From Leucobacter sp. 7(1) (GTDB lineage Bacteria; Actinomycetota; Actinomycetes; Actinomycetales; Microbacteriaceae), in contig NZ_FUID01000033.1 in NCBI RefSeq assembly GCF_900163635.1, positions 79,010 through 143,009 of the forward strand: a stretch of 64,000 nt of DNA, read 5' to 3'. A program made the translations under genes and the position numbers. This document shows positions 28,231 through 37,192 of the stretch, piece by piece. Position 1 is the stretch's first letter, and each line of letters starts with the position of its first letter. The notes below the pieces were generated by a model, which did not search any database, was not told where the DNA came from, and worked only from the letters and a program-made list of their open reading frames with translations.

Positions 28231-28866
28231 TCAACGCTCCGCGATCACTGCGACGATCTGTTCAGCCACGAGGAGAAGCCCGAGTGCGATCATCGTCACT
28301 CCAGCGACCTTCGTGATGATCATCCCGGCTCGGGGGCGCGTGCCGAGCAGGCGGCGAGAGCCGTGCGCTACGGCGAAATAGATCACGATGCAGTTGGCGA
28401 CATGCAGCAGCCCGAGCACAAACATCTGCGCCTCCGGACGCCAGGCAGCACCCGCGGAGGTGAACTGCGGCAGAAGGGCGAGGAGCAGCAGGAGTCCCTT
28501 GGGATTAAATCCGCTCACCCCGGCACCGCGAAGGAACTGGGTGACGAATCCGCCACTTGGTGCGGCGGTGGTGTCGGTGAAGGAATGCACAGGGCCGCGC
28601 AGTGTGGTGACTCCGAGATACGCGAGGTACGCCGCACCGAGCACGGTGAGTGCGGTGAGGAGCGGCGGGAACGTGGTGACGAGCGTTCCGGCACCGAGCG
28701 CCAGCACGCCAACCATGACCACGTAGCCGAAGGCCATCCCGAGCACTGAGGGGATGACCGATCCGGGACGCAGCCCTGTCGCGATCGCGAATGCCCAATC
28801 GGGCCCTGGAGTCAGCGCAAGCAGAATCGCGATGGCCCAGAACTGCAGCATGAGGGTGCCGTCCAC
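28231..28866 (-). CDS. LysE/RhtB-family amino-acid exporter
   Basis: 211 aa with six hydrophobic segments; LALTPGPDWAFAIATGL is the LysE/RhtB signature and GFNPKGLLLLLALLPQF a second conserved element. The start is GTG 28866 with AAGGAG 5-6 nt upstream. It exports amino acids or related metabolites by proton exchange. It faces an Lrp-type regulator across a 120-bp shared promoter region, a frequent regulator-exporter pair. Confidence 0.9.
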   Translation of the reverse strand: MDGTLMLQFWAIAILLALTPGPDWAFAIATGLRPGSVIPSVLGMAFGYVVMVGVLALGAGTLVTTFPPLLTALTVLGAAYLAYLGVTTLRGPVHSFTDTTAAPSGGFVTQFLRGAGVSGFNPKGLLLLLALLPQFTSAGAAWRPEAQMFVLGLLHVANCIVIYFAVAHGSRRLLGTRPRAGMIITKVAGVTMIALGLLLVAEQIVAVIAER

Positions 28867-28986
28867 CGGGTCTCCTTCTCGCCGCCCGGCGAGGATGCCG
28901 GGTTGATCAAGACAGTACGCAGGATCAGGCGAAATGTGCTTCGCTTCTCGCGAGAAAACGCCGGAAGGCGTGCAATAATTTCGACT

Positions 28987-29442
28987 ATGGACGCAATTGA
29001 CCGGGAGATTCTTTCGATTGTGCAGAGCGATGGTCGAATGACAACGACGGATCTCGCCGAGCGCGTGGGCCTGAGCCTGTCAGCGTGCCACCGGCGGCTC
29101 AAAGAATTGGAGCGATCGGGGGCCATCCAGCGGTATCGTGCGGTTGTCGCCCCGGCGGCGGTGGGGCTGACGTTCGAGGCGATTGTCTTCGTGACGATGC
29201 AGCACACCGCACTCGAGGTAATCTCCGCGTTTGAGTCCGCGGTTGCGGAGATGCCGAGCGTCGTCGAGGCGCAGCGGCTCTTTGGGCAGCCGGACTACAT
29301 GCTGCGAGTGCTGGCCCGTGATCTTCCCGACTATCAGGCATTCTTCGATTCCACCCTGACCGGATTGCCGGGCGTGCAGCGGCTAACTTCGACCATGGTG
29401 ATGAAGCAGATCGGTCCCGACTGGACCGTCCCGATTCCGTAG
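28987..29442 (+). CDS. Lrp/AsnC-family transcriptional regulator
   Basis: 151 aa. MDAIDREILSIVQSDGR...DLAERVGLSLSACHRRLKELE is the AsnC-type helix-turn-helix; the RAM ligand domain follows and ends MKQIGPDWTVPIP. ATG 28987 gives the standard Lrp start; the open frame extends 28 codons upstream without a family match. Probably senses an amino acid and controls the divergent LysE exporter. Confidence 0.9.
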   Translation: MDAIDREILSIVQSDGRMTTTDLAERVGLSLSACHRRLKELERSGAIQRYRAVVAPAAVGLTFEAIVFVTMQHTALEVISAFESAVAEMPSVVEAQRLFGQPDYMLRVLARDLPDYQAFFDSTLTGLPGVQRLTSTMVMKQIGPDWTVPIP

Positions 29443-29470
29443 CTTCGTCGCCACCCGTTTGGTGCGACGA

Positions 29471-29503
29471 ATGAGGGGTCGCACGCCTCGCGCGACCCCT
29501 CAT
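29471..29503. terminator. Bidirectional terminator hairpin
   Basis: ATGAGGGGTCGC (29471-29482) pairs perfectly with GCGACCCCTCAT (29492-29503), 9-nt loop, between the convergent Lrp and DUF2871 genes. Confidence 0.8.
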
Positions 29504-29522
29504 GAAACCGCGGACCGCGGCG

Positions 29523-29969
29523 CTATCGCATCGCCGGCTCGACAGCTGCATCCGCCTGCGCCGCAACGACTGCGCGGCGGAGCGCCACGAAGAACACGAT
29601 CATGCCGGCGGTGATGAGCATGTGTCCGAGCCCCGCGATGCCGGAGATCATCTTGTTCGAATCGAGCCCGAGCACGGTCAGGCTGCCGTGCCAGATCAGC
29701 ATCCCTGAGGTGAGGATCACGCCGGCGTTGTAGAGCCAGAAGAACCAGGTGAAGAGCTTCCTGCTCCGTGAGATTGCGAAGACTTTCTCAAGGGCGAGCA
29801 CGATCAGCAGCACGATGAAGCCGAGCGTGAGCAAATGGGTGTGCGCGAGGCCGAGCTGGGAGAACTGCCCCTCCGGGAAGTTGTTGAGCTTGGTGAACTC
29901 GCGATAGAACAGGCCGGAGGAGACGCCGACAAGCAGGTAGAGGAACGCGGCGTTGAGGAGCTGTTTCAT
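29523..29969 (-). CDS. DUF2871 membrane protein
   Basis: 148 aa with four hydrophobic segments and conserved polar residues AHTHLLTLGF and GLGHMLITAGM; His residues within helices hint at heme or metal contact. The pattern matches DUF2871, a family of unknown function. It lies 106 bp after the response regulator on the same strand, so it may be under the same operon or its control. Confidence 0.75.
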   Translation of the reverse strand: MKQLLNAAFLYLLVGVSSGLFYREFTKLNNFPEGQFSQLGLAHTHLLTLGFIVLLIVLALEKVFAISRSRKLFTWFFWLYNAGVILTSGMLIWHGSLTVLGLDSNKMISGIAGLGHMLITAGMIVFFVALRRAVVAAQADAAVEPAMR

Positions 29970-30075
29970 GGGGTCCTTCTTCGATTTCAGGGTGAACGTG
30001 GTGCTGTGAATTGGGTGCAGCGAACCGCGCCGGGTGGCATGAGGCCACCGGCGGAGCAGTGAGGAGGCGCCGGAG

Positions 30076-30696
30076 CTAGATCAAGCCGGTCTCCTGGGCG
30101 ACGTGGACGGCGCGGGATCGGCTATCGACGTCGAGCTTGGTGAAGATGTGGGCGAGGTGCGTTTTCACCGTTGCCTCGCTAACGAATAGGGTGCGTGCGA
30201 TCTCCCGGTTCGTGTCACCAGTGGCGAGGAGCCGCAGCACCTCGACCTCGCGCTCGGTGAGCTTCGGGAGTCGTTGCCGCATGCCCTTGAGCACGCGGGT
30301 GGCGAGATCCGGCGCGAGAATGACGTCGCCAGATGCGGCCCGCTGGATGCCCTCGACAATGGTGTCGGGCGCAACGTCTTTCAGAAGATATCCCGCGGCT
30401 CCGGCTTCGATCGCCCCGAGGATCTCGGCATCCCGATCGAATGTGGTGAGAATGAGGACGGCGGGTGCGGGGCTGAGGGCGCGCAGCGCCGCCGTGGTCT
30501 GGATCCCGTCGATACCATCACCGAGTCGCAGGTCGCACAGGACGACATCCGGGTGCAGGGCATCTGCGAGTCGGATCGCTTCTTCCCCGGTTGCTGCCTC
30601 TCCCACCACGCACACAGTGCCACCGATATCGAGCACAGCGCGGAGCCCGCTGCGCACCACTGGGTGGTCGTCGACGAGGAGCACGGTGGTGGTCAT
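30076..30696 (-). CDS. NarL/FixJ-type response regulator
   Basis: 206 aa. Receiver domain with D55 as phosphoacceptor (LCDLRLGDG), acidic pair VDDHP, and K in LLKDV; C-terminal LuxR helix-turn-helix ([36 protein letters not shown]). The ATG overlaps the kinase stop (30693-30696), so kinase and regulator are made together. Acts on DNA after phosphorylation by the adjacent kinase. Confidence 0.95.
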   Translation of the reverse strand: MTTTVLLVDDHPVVRSGLRAVLDIGGTVCVVGEAATGEEAIRLADALHPDVVLCDLRLGDGIDGIQTTAALRALSPAPAVLILTTFDRDAEILGAIEAGAAGYLLKDVAPDTIVEGIQRAASGDVILAPDLATRVLKGMRQRLPKLTEREVEVLRLLATGDTNREIARTLFVSEATVKTHLAHIFTKLDVDSRSRAVHVAQETGLI

Positions 30697-32012
30697 GATG
30701 GGTCCTTCGGGTCGGTGCTGGAGGCCGGGCCGACTGGCGGCGCGGCGGGGAACTGGGAACGGTGCAGCGGCAGGTGCACAGAGAGCGCGGTGCCCTCCCC
30801 AGGCGCACTCTCCACGTCGATGCCGCCGCCGAGTTCGCGCATCCGGGCCCGCATGAAGCGGAGGCCGTAGCTCGATGAGTCCCGGTCTGCGTGCGCTTCC
30901 CAGGCGGCGACGTCGAATCCCACCCCGTCATCGATGAGGTCGAGCCTGACGGTGTCATCGGCGTCGATCAGGCTGACCACGACCCGCGTGGCGGTGGCGT
31001 GGAGTCTGACGTTCGCGAGTGCCGATTGCGCGGTGCGGAGCAACGCCACCTCGACATCTGTGGGGAGCGCGGGCAGCGTGGCGTCGACGTGCAACTCGCT
31101 GGCGATACCGGTCTGCTCGCCGAGTTCGTCGAGCATCCGCCGCAGGGCCTCCGCGAGTGCTCCGTCCTCGAGCTCGGCGGGGGCGAGCGCCGCGACGATC
31201 CGGCGCACGTCAGCGAGGCTCGCGCCCGCGAGGGTTTCGAGCTGCGCGAGAGCGCGCGCGGCCTCGGCGTCCCCGGTGCGGTTGGCCCCAGCGTGGGCGA
31301 GGAGCCGGATCGAAGAGAGGGCTTGGGCCACGGTGTCGTGGATGTCGCGGGAGATCCGGGTACGTTCCGCAATGGCACCGGAGTGGCGCTGCGCGAGTGC
31401 GAGCTCGTCCTGCAGCTCAGCCATCTCCTGCTGTGCGTCCCGGAGTGAGCGCACGAGTCGCTCCCGCTCTTCCGCGTCCCGCAGCAGTTGCAGATAGCCG
31501 CGGGAGATCCCAAAGGCAAACACCCCACCGATGAGCGGGCCGAACACGTTGGCGTAGCTTGTGGTGCCGTGGTGCAGGATCGGCGCAACGGTGGTCACCG
31601 CGAGCACCACCGCCGAGAACAGGAGCCCCCAGCGGAGGGGGAGCAGGTGTCCGGCGAGGAGCCAAAGGAGGAAGGCAAGCCACACAAATTCCGCCGACAC
31701 TGCGACGGCACCGACCCAGATCACTGCGAAGCCGAGCAGCCACCACACCACCGCGCCCCGGGTCCGGGGGGCCGGAAGCAACGCCCCCACGCCGTGCCAG
31801 GCGAGGATCGTGCAGCCCGCCACGATCGCGGCGGCGGCCGGTGTCCCGTCTCCGACGGCGCGAATCACGCCGATGGCGGTGAGGAGTAGGGCGATGAGGT
31901 ACTGCCCGATCTCCATCGCGCGGACCGTTGCCCCCGTGGGCGCGGTGACCGCGGCGCGGCCCGTTGGCGTGGCCGGGCCCGGCGAGGTGAGGGGCGCGTT
32001 GAGCAGGCTCAT
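30693..32012 (-). CDS. Sensor histidine kinase (HisKA_3, NarX/DesK type)
   Basis: 439 aa from ATG 32012, which overlaps the transporter stop (ATGA). Five or six membrane helices without an evident large extracellular sensor (residues ~35-170), a short coiled coil, then [16 protein letters not shown] with the phosphorylated His, and a HATPase domain with DDGVGFD and [11 protein letters not shown]. Intramembrane-type sensing is likely. Forms a pair with the response regulator; the coupled MMPL transporter may be part of the signal or the target. Confidence 0.92.
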   Translation of the reverse strand: MSLLNAPLTSPGPATPTGRAAVTAPTGATVRAMEIGQYLIALLLTAIGVIRAVGDGTPAAAAIVAGCTILAWHGVGALLPAPRTRGAVVWWLLGFAVIWVGAVAVSAEFVWLAFLLWLLAGHLLPLRWGLLFSAVVLAVTTVAPILHHGTTSYANVFGPLIGGVFAFGISRGYLQLLRDAEERERLVRSLRDAQQEMAELQDELALAQRHSGAIAERTRISRDIHDTVAQALSSIRLLAHAGANRTGDAEAARALAQLETLAGASLADVRRIVAALAPAELEDGALAEALRRMLDELGEQTGIASELHVDATLPALPTDVEVALLRTAQSALANVRLHATATRVVVSLIDADDTVRLDLIDDGVGFDVAAWEAHADRDSSSYGLRFMRARMRELGGGIDVESAPGEGTALSVHLPLHRSQFPAAPPVGPASSTDPKDPS

Positions 32013-34069
32013 GAGTTCATTCTCGCGGTTTGTGACGAGATCCGCGTCGGCCACCAGATCCGATCGTCGAGCAAGCTGAACAGCGCGGGCACGATCATGC
32101 TGCGAACGAGCAGCGTATCGACGAGCACACCGAGCCCCACGATGAGGCCGAGCTGGCCGAGCGTCACCAGCGGCAGGACGCCGAGCGCCGCGAAGACGGC
32201 GGCGAGCACGATCCCGGCACTGGTGATGACGCTGCCTGTGTGCGTGATCGCCTCGACCATTCCGTCCCTGGTGCCGTGTGTTAGTGCCTCGCTCTTTGCG
32301 CGGTGCACCAAGAAGATCGTGTAGTCGATGCCGAGGGCGACGAGGAACAGGAATGCGAGGAGTGGCACCTGCGGGTCGAGCGCCTGCTGGTCCCACAGGA
32401 CGCGGCTCAGCCAGGCCCCCGCGCCGATCGCCGCCACCGCGCTCGCGAGGTTCACGGCCAGTAGCAGGGCGGGGGCGATGAGCGAGCGCAGCAGGAACAC
32501 GAGCACGAAGAAGCCGACGGCGAGCAGAAGCGGGGCGATCACGCGGAGGTCCTGCGCGTTTCCGGCGCGTGCGTCGAGCTCCGTGGCGGCGGCCCCGCCA
32601 ACAAGTGCGTCGGCGCCGGGCACGGCGTGCACGGCCTCCCGCAGCTCGCTCACCTGTGCGAGGTTTGCGTCGCTGCTCGGAGCGTATTCGCTTGTCACCA
32701 TGAGCTTGGTGAGGCCGGCATTGCTCGGCTCGCCGGCTGGGTGCGCGCGCACCACGCCGTCGACGTCCTGGATCGCGGACAGCACCTGGGGGACCGCATC
32801 ATTCGCGGTGAGTACAAAGATCGGCTGTGCCTCCCCGGCTGGGAAGTGGGCGGAGAAGCTCTCGAGGCCCGCCGCCGATTCGGATTGCACGCGGAACTTT
32901 TCGGCCTGATCGAGCCCGACGGTGGTGCCGAACAGCCCGGTCGCCATGATCGCCAGCACCGCGAGACCCGCGAGCAGGCTCGCCACGGGGCGGCGCACCA
33001 CGCGGCTCGCGAAGGCACGCCAGCCGCGGCCGGGGCGCTGCGTGGAACCCGGGCGGGGCACAAACGGCCAGAACACGCCGCGGCCGCACACGGCGAGGAA
33101 TGGGGGCAGGATGAACAGCACCGCGGCGAGGGCGATGAGGAGCCCGAGCGCCGCCGGGATCCCGATGCCGCGCGTGCCGGGAATCACCGCGAGCAGCAGC
33201 GTGAGGAGGGCGAGTACCACAGTGAGGTTCGAGGCCACGATCGCGGGCAGGCTCTTGCGCCACGCGGTGCTCAATGCGGCACGGTGGTCGTCGGTGGTGA
33301 GGAGCTCTTCGCGGTAGCGGGAGATGAGGAGGAGCGCGTAGTTGGTGCCCGCGCCGAACACGAGCACGCTGATGATGCCCGCATCGAACTGCAGGTCCCA
33401 CGCGGCCCCGGCCGCCGCGGTGACCCGGCCCGCGAGGCCGTCCGCGAGGGCGACAACGGTGAGCGGGATCAGCCACAGGACCGGGGAGCGGTAGGTGGCG
33501 AGCAGCAGAATCGCGACAATCAAGATCGTGACAAACAGGAGCGTGAAGTCGGCACCCTTGAAGGCACCGGCGATGTCGGCTCCGAATGCCGGGCCGCCGG
33601 TGACCTGGAGGGTGAGGCCGTCTGGAGTGTGCTGGGCCACCTCAGTGCGCAGCTCGCCGATGATCTCGGCAGTTTCAGTGTTGTCCGCCCCCACAGTCAC
33701 CGGCGTGATGATCACAGCGGCCTCGCCGTCCTCGCTCACTGTGGGCTCGGCCGCGCGTTCGGGCGAGATCTCGGTGCCGAGGTCGCTCAGCGTGCTCAGA
33801 TCCTCCGCGCTGAGCGCGCCGCCCCCGTCACGGGTTGCGACGATCAGCACGGACTGCTCATCGGCGTTCGGGAACTGGGCGAGCAGTTCGTTGACGCGCG
33901 TCGATTCCGCGTCCGCGGGAGCCTGCATGTTCCGGCTGGGGGCCTCCGCCCCGCCAAACAGGCCGAAGAGCCCGATGAGGATTGCGAGGGCCACGCCGAG
34001 CGCAACCCAGGCCCCGCCGCGCGAGGTGAGCCAATCGGAAAAGCGGGTGGATCCGCGGGTGTCTGCCAT
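32009..34069 (-). CDS. MMPL/RND-superfamily transporter
   Basis: 686 aa with about 12 membrane helices in two halves, each half with a long extracytoplasmic loop after the first helix (for example FPNADEQSVLIVATRDGG). Motifs GAGTNYALLLISRYREEL and ALGIDYTIFLVHRAK are the paired TM4/TM10 helices of MMPL proton-driven exporters, which move lipids, siderophores or drugs. First gene of a three-gene coupled unit with the kinase and response regulator. Confidence 0.92.
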   Translation of the reverse strand: MADTRGSTRFSDWLTSRGGAWVALGVALAILIGLFGLFGGAEAPSRNMQAPADAESTRVNELLAQFPNADEQSVLIVATRDGGGALSAEDLSTLSDLGTEISPERAAEPTVSEDGEAAVIITPVTVGADNTETAEIIGELRTEVAQHTPDGLTLQVTGGPAFGADIAGAFKGADFTLLFVTILIVAILLLATYRSPVLWLIPLTVVALADGLAGRVTAAAGAAWDLQFDAGIISVLVFGAGTNYALLLISRYREELLTTDDHRAALSTAWRKSLPAIVASNLTVVLALLTLLLAVIPGTRGIGIPAALGLLIALAAVLFILPPFLAVCGRGVFWPFVPRPGSTQRPGRGWRAFASRVVRRPVASLLAGLAVLAIMATGLFGTTVGLDQAEKFRVQSESAAGLESFSAHFPAGEAQPIFVLTANDAVPQVLSAIQDVDGVVRAHPAGEPSNAGLTKLMVTSEYAPSSDANLAQVSELREAVHAVPGADALVGGAAATELDARAGNAQDLRVIAPLLLAVGFFVLVFLLRSLIAPALLLAVNLASAVAAIGAGAWLSRVLWDQQALDPQVPLLAFLFLVALGIDYTIFLVHRAKSEALTHGTRDGMVEAITHTGSVITSAGIVLAAVFAALGVLPLVTLGQLGLIVGLGVLVDTLLVRSMIVPALFSLLDDRIWWPTRISSQTARMNS

Positions 34070-34157
34070 ACCTCCACTTCACCAGCCGCGCGGATTCGGA
34101 GCATCGCGCGAGTGGGTGAATCCCGGATCATCCAAATGGGTGATGCGGGCGCGGGAT

Positions 34158-34697
34158 TTACTGTGCCGGTGTGGGAGCGGCTGGCTTCATCCGGAACATG
34201 CGCACAAGACTCACGACGATCATGACGAAAAGCCCGGCGGTGCTTGCGAACGTGAGTGCAAGGACCGAAACCGGAAAGATGATTTCGCAGATGATCCCCG
34301 TGAACATCAGCGCGCAGCAGGCGGTCACCCAGACGATCATCTGTTCACCGAGCCGGTACATCGTCTGGGCGGAGTCGTCGGTAATTTCCACCGGGAAGTT
34401 GAAGTACCGCGGGTGGAACGAGAGCCATGTCATGCCGCCCACGAGCGCCGCCAGAATGGCAAGCAGCAGAAACATGGAGCTGGGCGGCCCCCACGCATCG
34501 GGCTCCCCGGTGATCCCAAAGTGCGTCGGCACGGAGTCGGGGAGCGCGGGGTAACGGATCAGGGCGACGGCGATCACGATCGCGGTGAAGCCCACAGTCG
34601 CGATCCGGATCCACCGCGTCACCGCGCCCGTGCGATACGTGCGCGGCGGGCGCTGTGCGTGGCCGGAGGCGGCGGTGGATCGGGCGGGCTCCATCAT
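34158..34697 (-). CDS. DUF1648-domain membrane protein
   Basis: 179 aa with four hydrophobic segments. The stretch RYPALPDSVPTHFGITGEPDAWG is the DUF1648 signature (P-x-HF-x-x-x-GxPDxWG). SdpI-like family members are membrane proteins with unclear roles, some in immunity. ATG 34697; a second ATG follows immediately. It ends 88 bp before the MMPL gene, on the same strand. Confidence 0.8.
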   Translation of the reverse strand: MMEPARSTAASGHAQRPPRTYRTGAVTRWIRIATVGFTAIVIAVALIRYPALPDSVPTHFGITGEPDAWGPPSSMFLLLAILAALVGGMTWLSFHPRYFNFPVEITDDSAQTMYRLGEQMIVWVTACCALMFTGIICEIIFPVSVLALTFASTAGLFVMIVVSLVRMFRMKPAAPTPAQ

Positions 34698-34952
34698 TCC
34701 AGGATAGCGGGGTGGCACCGATCCGGAGCGGGATGAGTGCTCCTGTTCCGAACGTGAGTGGTGCCAGTCGCCGCGTCGCGGGCGTACAGGAGATGTATCG
34801 GCAGAGTGCCCAAAAGCTCCAAAATATCCTGCATGCTCAAGAATCTCCTGCGCGGTCGAGAGTCTTGAGGGTGCCGGATCGCTCGTGCCCTGCTGCCGCG
34901 GAGCAACAACACCGGTGGAAGTGTGCGGCCCCGCGCCCACTACGCTTGCGGT

Positions 34953-35234
34953 ATGCACGACGATGCTCGCCCGGCCCGCCGGCTGCGCGCCGCCCTACTC
35001 GGGGGCAGCATCGCGCTGGGGTCGCTTGTCCTCAGCGGAGTGTTCGTGCGACTTGTGCTCGACTGGTCCGACTCGCGGCCCTACGAGGGGGAGATCACGG
35101 AGACTCGGTACATCGTATTTGCGGTGATCGCGGTGTGCATCGTCTTTGCTGGGATCGTCACGGCGATCTGGAGTACGCGACGGATGCTGCGAGGGCCTAC
35201 GTCACGGAGCGGACATCGTCACACGAAATCGTGA
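34953..35234 (+). CDS. Small two-helix membrane protein, unknown
   Basis: 93 aa. A basic N-terminus, a hydrophobic helix (LLGGSIALGSLVLSGVFV), an acidic loop (DWSDSRPYEGEITETRY) and a second helix (IVFAVIAVCIVFAGIVTAI) end in a basic tail. No family recognised. The 255 bp before it contain no gene I can support. Codon use and membrane layout suggest it is real. Confidence 0.6.
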   Translation: MHDDARPARRLRAALLGGSIALGSLVLSGVFVRLVLDWSDSRPYEGEITETRYIVFAVIAVCIVFAGIVTAIWSTRRMLRGPTSRSGHRHTKS

Positions 35235-35256
35235 CCGTCTCGCGGGCACACGAAAA

Positions 35257-35282
35257 CGCACCCGGGCATCCGCCCGGGTGCG
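35257..35282 (-). terminator. Rho-independent terminator of the small minus-strand gene
   Basis: CGCACCCGGGC (35257-35267) and GCCCGGGTGCG (35272-35282) form an 11-bp perfect stem with a 4-nt loop, followed on the minus strand by TTTT. It ends the gene at 35300 and may also stop the convergent gene. Confidence 0.85.
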
Positions 35283-35299
35283 TGAGTGGTGGAGCGTCG

Positions 35300-35524
35300 C
35301 TACTTCTTGGGGACCACGGGCGAGTCCTCGCCCGTGAGACGCGACCGCAGAGCGGAAGCACGGAGGATGTCACCCTCGAGGAAGCCAATTTCTTCGACGG
35401 ACAGCGAGGAATTCGCCTTCGCCTTACCAATGGCCTCGAAGGCGGTCTGGATCTCATTTTCGAGACCCAACGTAACGATCTCTTGGACCTCCTGGGGGAG
35501 GCGCTGGAAGCTTTCAAACGGCAT
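35300..35524 (-). CDS. Small acidic helical protein, unknown
   Basis: 74 aa from ATG 35524 (MPFESFQRLPQEVQEIV). Mostly predicted helix with ALxRSRLTGE near the end; no membrane segment. No ribosome site is evident, so a leaderless message is possible; the frame is also open upstream to 35623. It is followed directly by a good terminator on its own strand, which supports a real gene. Confidence 0.6.
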   Translation of the reverse strand: MPFESFQRLPQEVQEIVTLGLENEIQTAFEAIGKAKANSSLSVEEIGFLEGDILRASALRSRLTGEDSPVVPKK

Positions 35525-35682
35525 GGAACACAGTTTACCGAGATCAGGGCGATAACGGCGAACTTGATTTTGTGGGAAGGGCGCCTGAATAGCGCCGCGC
35601 CGGATCCACGAGGGTAGCGTCACAGTCCCTATTCATCCGCCCCCTGCTAGCGTGAAACCACAATCGAGAAGGCGAGGGGTCC

Positions 35683-36129
35683 ATGCGAACGCATCGCACG
35701 CAGCCCGCTGTGCGGCCGGTACACGGCCTGCTCGCGTTTCTCGCGGTCGCGCTCTTCGTGCTGCTCGGGTTGCTCGGCATGCACCTGCATGACACGGCCC
35801 CGGCAGCCCCGCTCCGAGCCGAAGTGCCGAGCGTTTCCAGCATCGAACACCAGGACGCCAGCCCGGGGGCGGAGGGAAGCGTTCTCCTCGGCGGCGTGTC
35901 TGAGACCGGTGCTGGGGGATTCGCGGGTGGCCTCGGCCATCTCGAAGTTGTTACGGCCTGCATGCTTGCGCTGCTCATCACGATGGTCCTTGGTGCACCG
36001 CGCATGTGGCGGGTGGTGGCCCGGCGTGTGAGTTCTCGCACTCCGGGCAACTCGGCGTTCCCGCGCGCAGCGACCGCCGCGGCACCCGTGGCGTCGCTGC
36101 GTGTACTCCTCTCGGTGAGCCGGACCTGA
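35683..36129 (+). CDS. Membrane protein, DUF6153-like
   Basis: 148 aa. An N-terminal helix (VHGLLAFLAVALFVLLGLLGMHLHDTA), a Ser/Glu/Gly-rich exposed stretch of ~50 residues, then a second helix (HLEVVTACMLALLITMVLGAP) and a basic tail. The MHLH and late His in front of helix 2 resemble the His pattern of DUF6153 proteins; the assignment is tentative. It lies 103 bp before ctaG in the same direction and may be part of a metal-handling set. Confidence 0.55.
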   Translation: MRTHRTQPAVRPVHGLLAFLAVALFVLLGLLGMHLHDTAPAAPLRAEVPSVSSIEHQDASPGAEGSVLLGGVSETGAGGFAGGLGHLEVVTACMLALLITMVLGAPRMWRVVARRVSSRTPGNSAFPRAATAAAPVASLRVLLSVSRT

Positions 36130-36232
36130 GTCGCATCGCGCCTCTCGCGTGCCGCGATTTTTCGGAATCTGAATCCGGAGGATATCCGGCGCGCGGATCC
36201 CGATCCGACCCCCAGAGAAAGACCGATGTGTT

Positions 36233-37192
36233 GTGTATGCCGCGAACCTCACCGCGACTGACAATTATGACCTGAATACCCTCTTTGCGTTCGAGCTGCA
36301 GAGCGCCTCGCCCCTGTCATGGGTAGCGCTCGGATGCGCGCTGCTCTACCTTGCGGGAGCGGTGTCGCTCTGGCGTGCCCGCACAGCGTGGAGCGTGATG
36401 TCCACGCTGTCCTTCGTGCTGGGCTGCCTGGTGTGGTGGGCGGCCACGGGGCTGCGGGGCAACGCCTTTGCGGAGGATCTCGTCTCCGTGCTGCTGTTTC
36501 AGCAAATCACGCTCCTCGTCGCGGTGCCTCCGCTGCTCCTCATGGGCGCACCGGGCCGCCTAATTCTGCGGGCGGCGCCCCGCACGGGATGGGGTCGGCC
36601 GGTTCGGCGGCTCGCTCTCGGGGGCTACCGCTCGCGCACCGCGCACGCGCTGCTGCATCCCGGCGTCGCGATTCTCGTGGCCGGGATCGCCTTCCCCGGA
36701 CTGTATTTCACTGACGCGGTGAGCTGGGTGCTCGCGCTGCCGGAGGGGCACCTGCTGCTCCTCACCCTGTTCCTCGTGTTCGGGATCATCGCGGCGGCAC
36801 CGCTTTGGTCACTCGACCCACTGCCGCGCCGACCGTCGTTTGTGGTGCGCCTGATCGACGTGTTGATCGAGATCCAGATCCACGCGCTGTTTGGGCTGAT
36901 TTTGCTCCGTAGTGGCGGCGCGATGTTCCAGTGGTACGCAGCAGATCCGGAGGGGTGGGGGATCAGCCGCGCCCTTGACCAGGCGATCGGCGGTGGGCTG
37001 GTGTGGTCCTACGGCGAGCTCCCGCTCCTGTTGGTCCTGATCGTGACGCTTTCGAAGTGGCGCAAGAGTGACATCCGCCGCGCCAAACAGCGGCAGCCCC
37101 AAGAGGATGCCGACCTTGACGAATACAACGCTTTTTTGGCGCAGGTCGCCCAGCGAGACCCGCGCCCCAAATCCCAGGAGAATCTCCGATGA
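36233..37192 (+). CDS. ctaG: Cytochrome c oxidase assembly protein, CtaG (Caa3) family
   Basis: 319 aa with about seven to nine helices. The pattern LLFQQITLLVAVPPLLLMGAP, ALLHPGVA and EIQIHALFGLILL matches Caa3-type CtaG, a membrane protein involved in copper delivery to cytochrome oxidase. Starts at GTG 36233. Its stop overlaps the DsbA-like gene by 4 nt (ATGA). The pairing with an extracytoplasmic thiol oxidoreductase fits a role in metallating or oxidising periplasmic-face copper proteins. Confidence 0.85.
   Translation: MYAANLTATDNYDLNTLFAFELQSASPLSWVALGCALLYLAGAVSLWRARTAWSVMSTLSFVLGCLVWWAATGLRGNAFAEDLVSVLLFQQITLLVAVPPLLLMGAPGRLILRAAPRTGWGRPVRRLALGGYRSRTAHALLHPGVAILVAGIAFPGLYFTDAVSWVLALPEGHLLLLTLFLVFGIIAAAPLWSLDPLPRRPSFVVRLIDVLIEIQIHALFGLILLRSGGAMFQWYAADPEGWGISRALDQAIGGGLVWSYGELPLLLVLIVTLSKWRKSDIRRAKQRQPQEDADLDEYNAFLAQVAQRDPRPKSQENLR

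Noticed and set aside
32013..32396. N-terminal extension of the histidine kinase into the MMPL gene
   Set aside because: Kinase start is fixed by the ATGA overlap at 32009-32012; upstream residues are an out-of-frame read of MMPL.
32627..34225. 532-codon plus-strand frame opposite the MMPL gene
   Set aside because: Glu/Arg/His-rich reverse-frame shadow of a clear transporter.
34698..34952. Possible gene in the gap before the small two-helix protein
   Set aside because: Only low-complexity Arg-rich reading frames without start signals are present.
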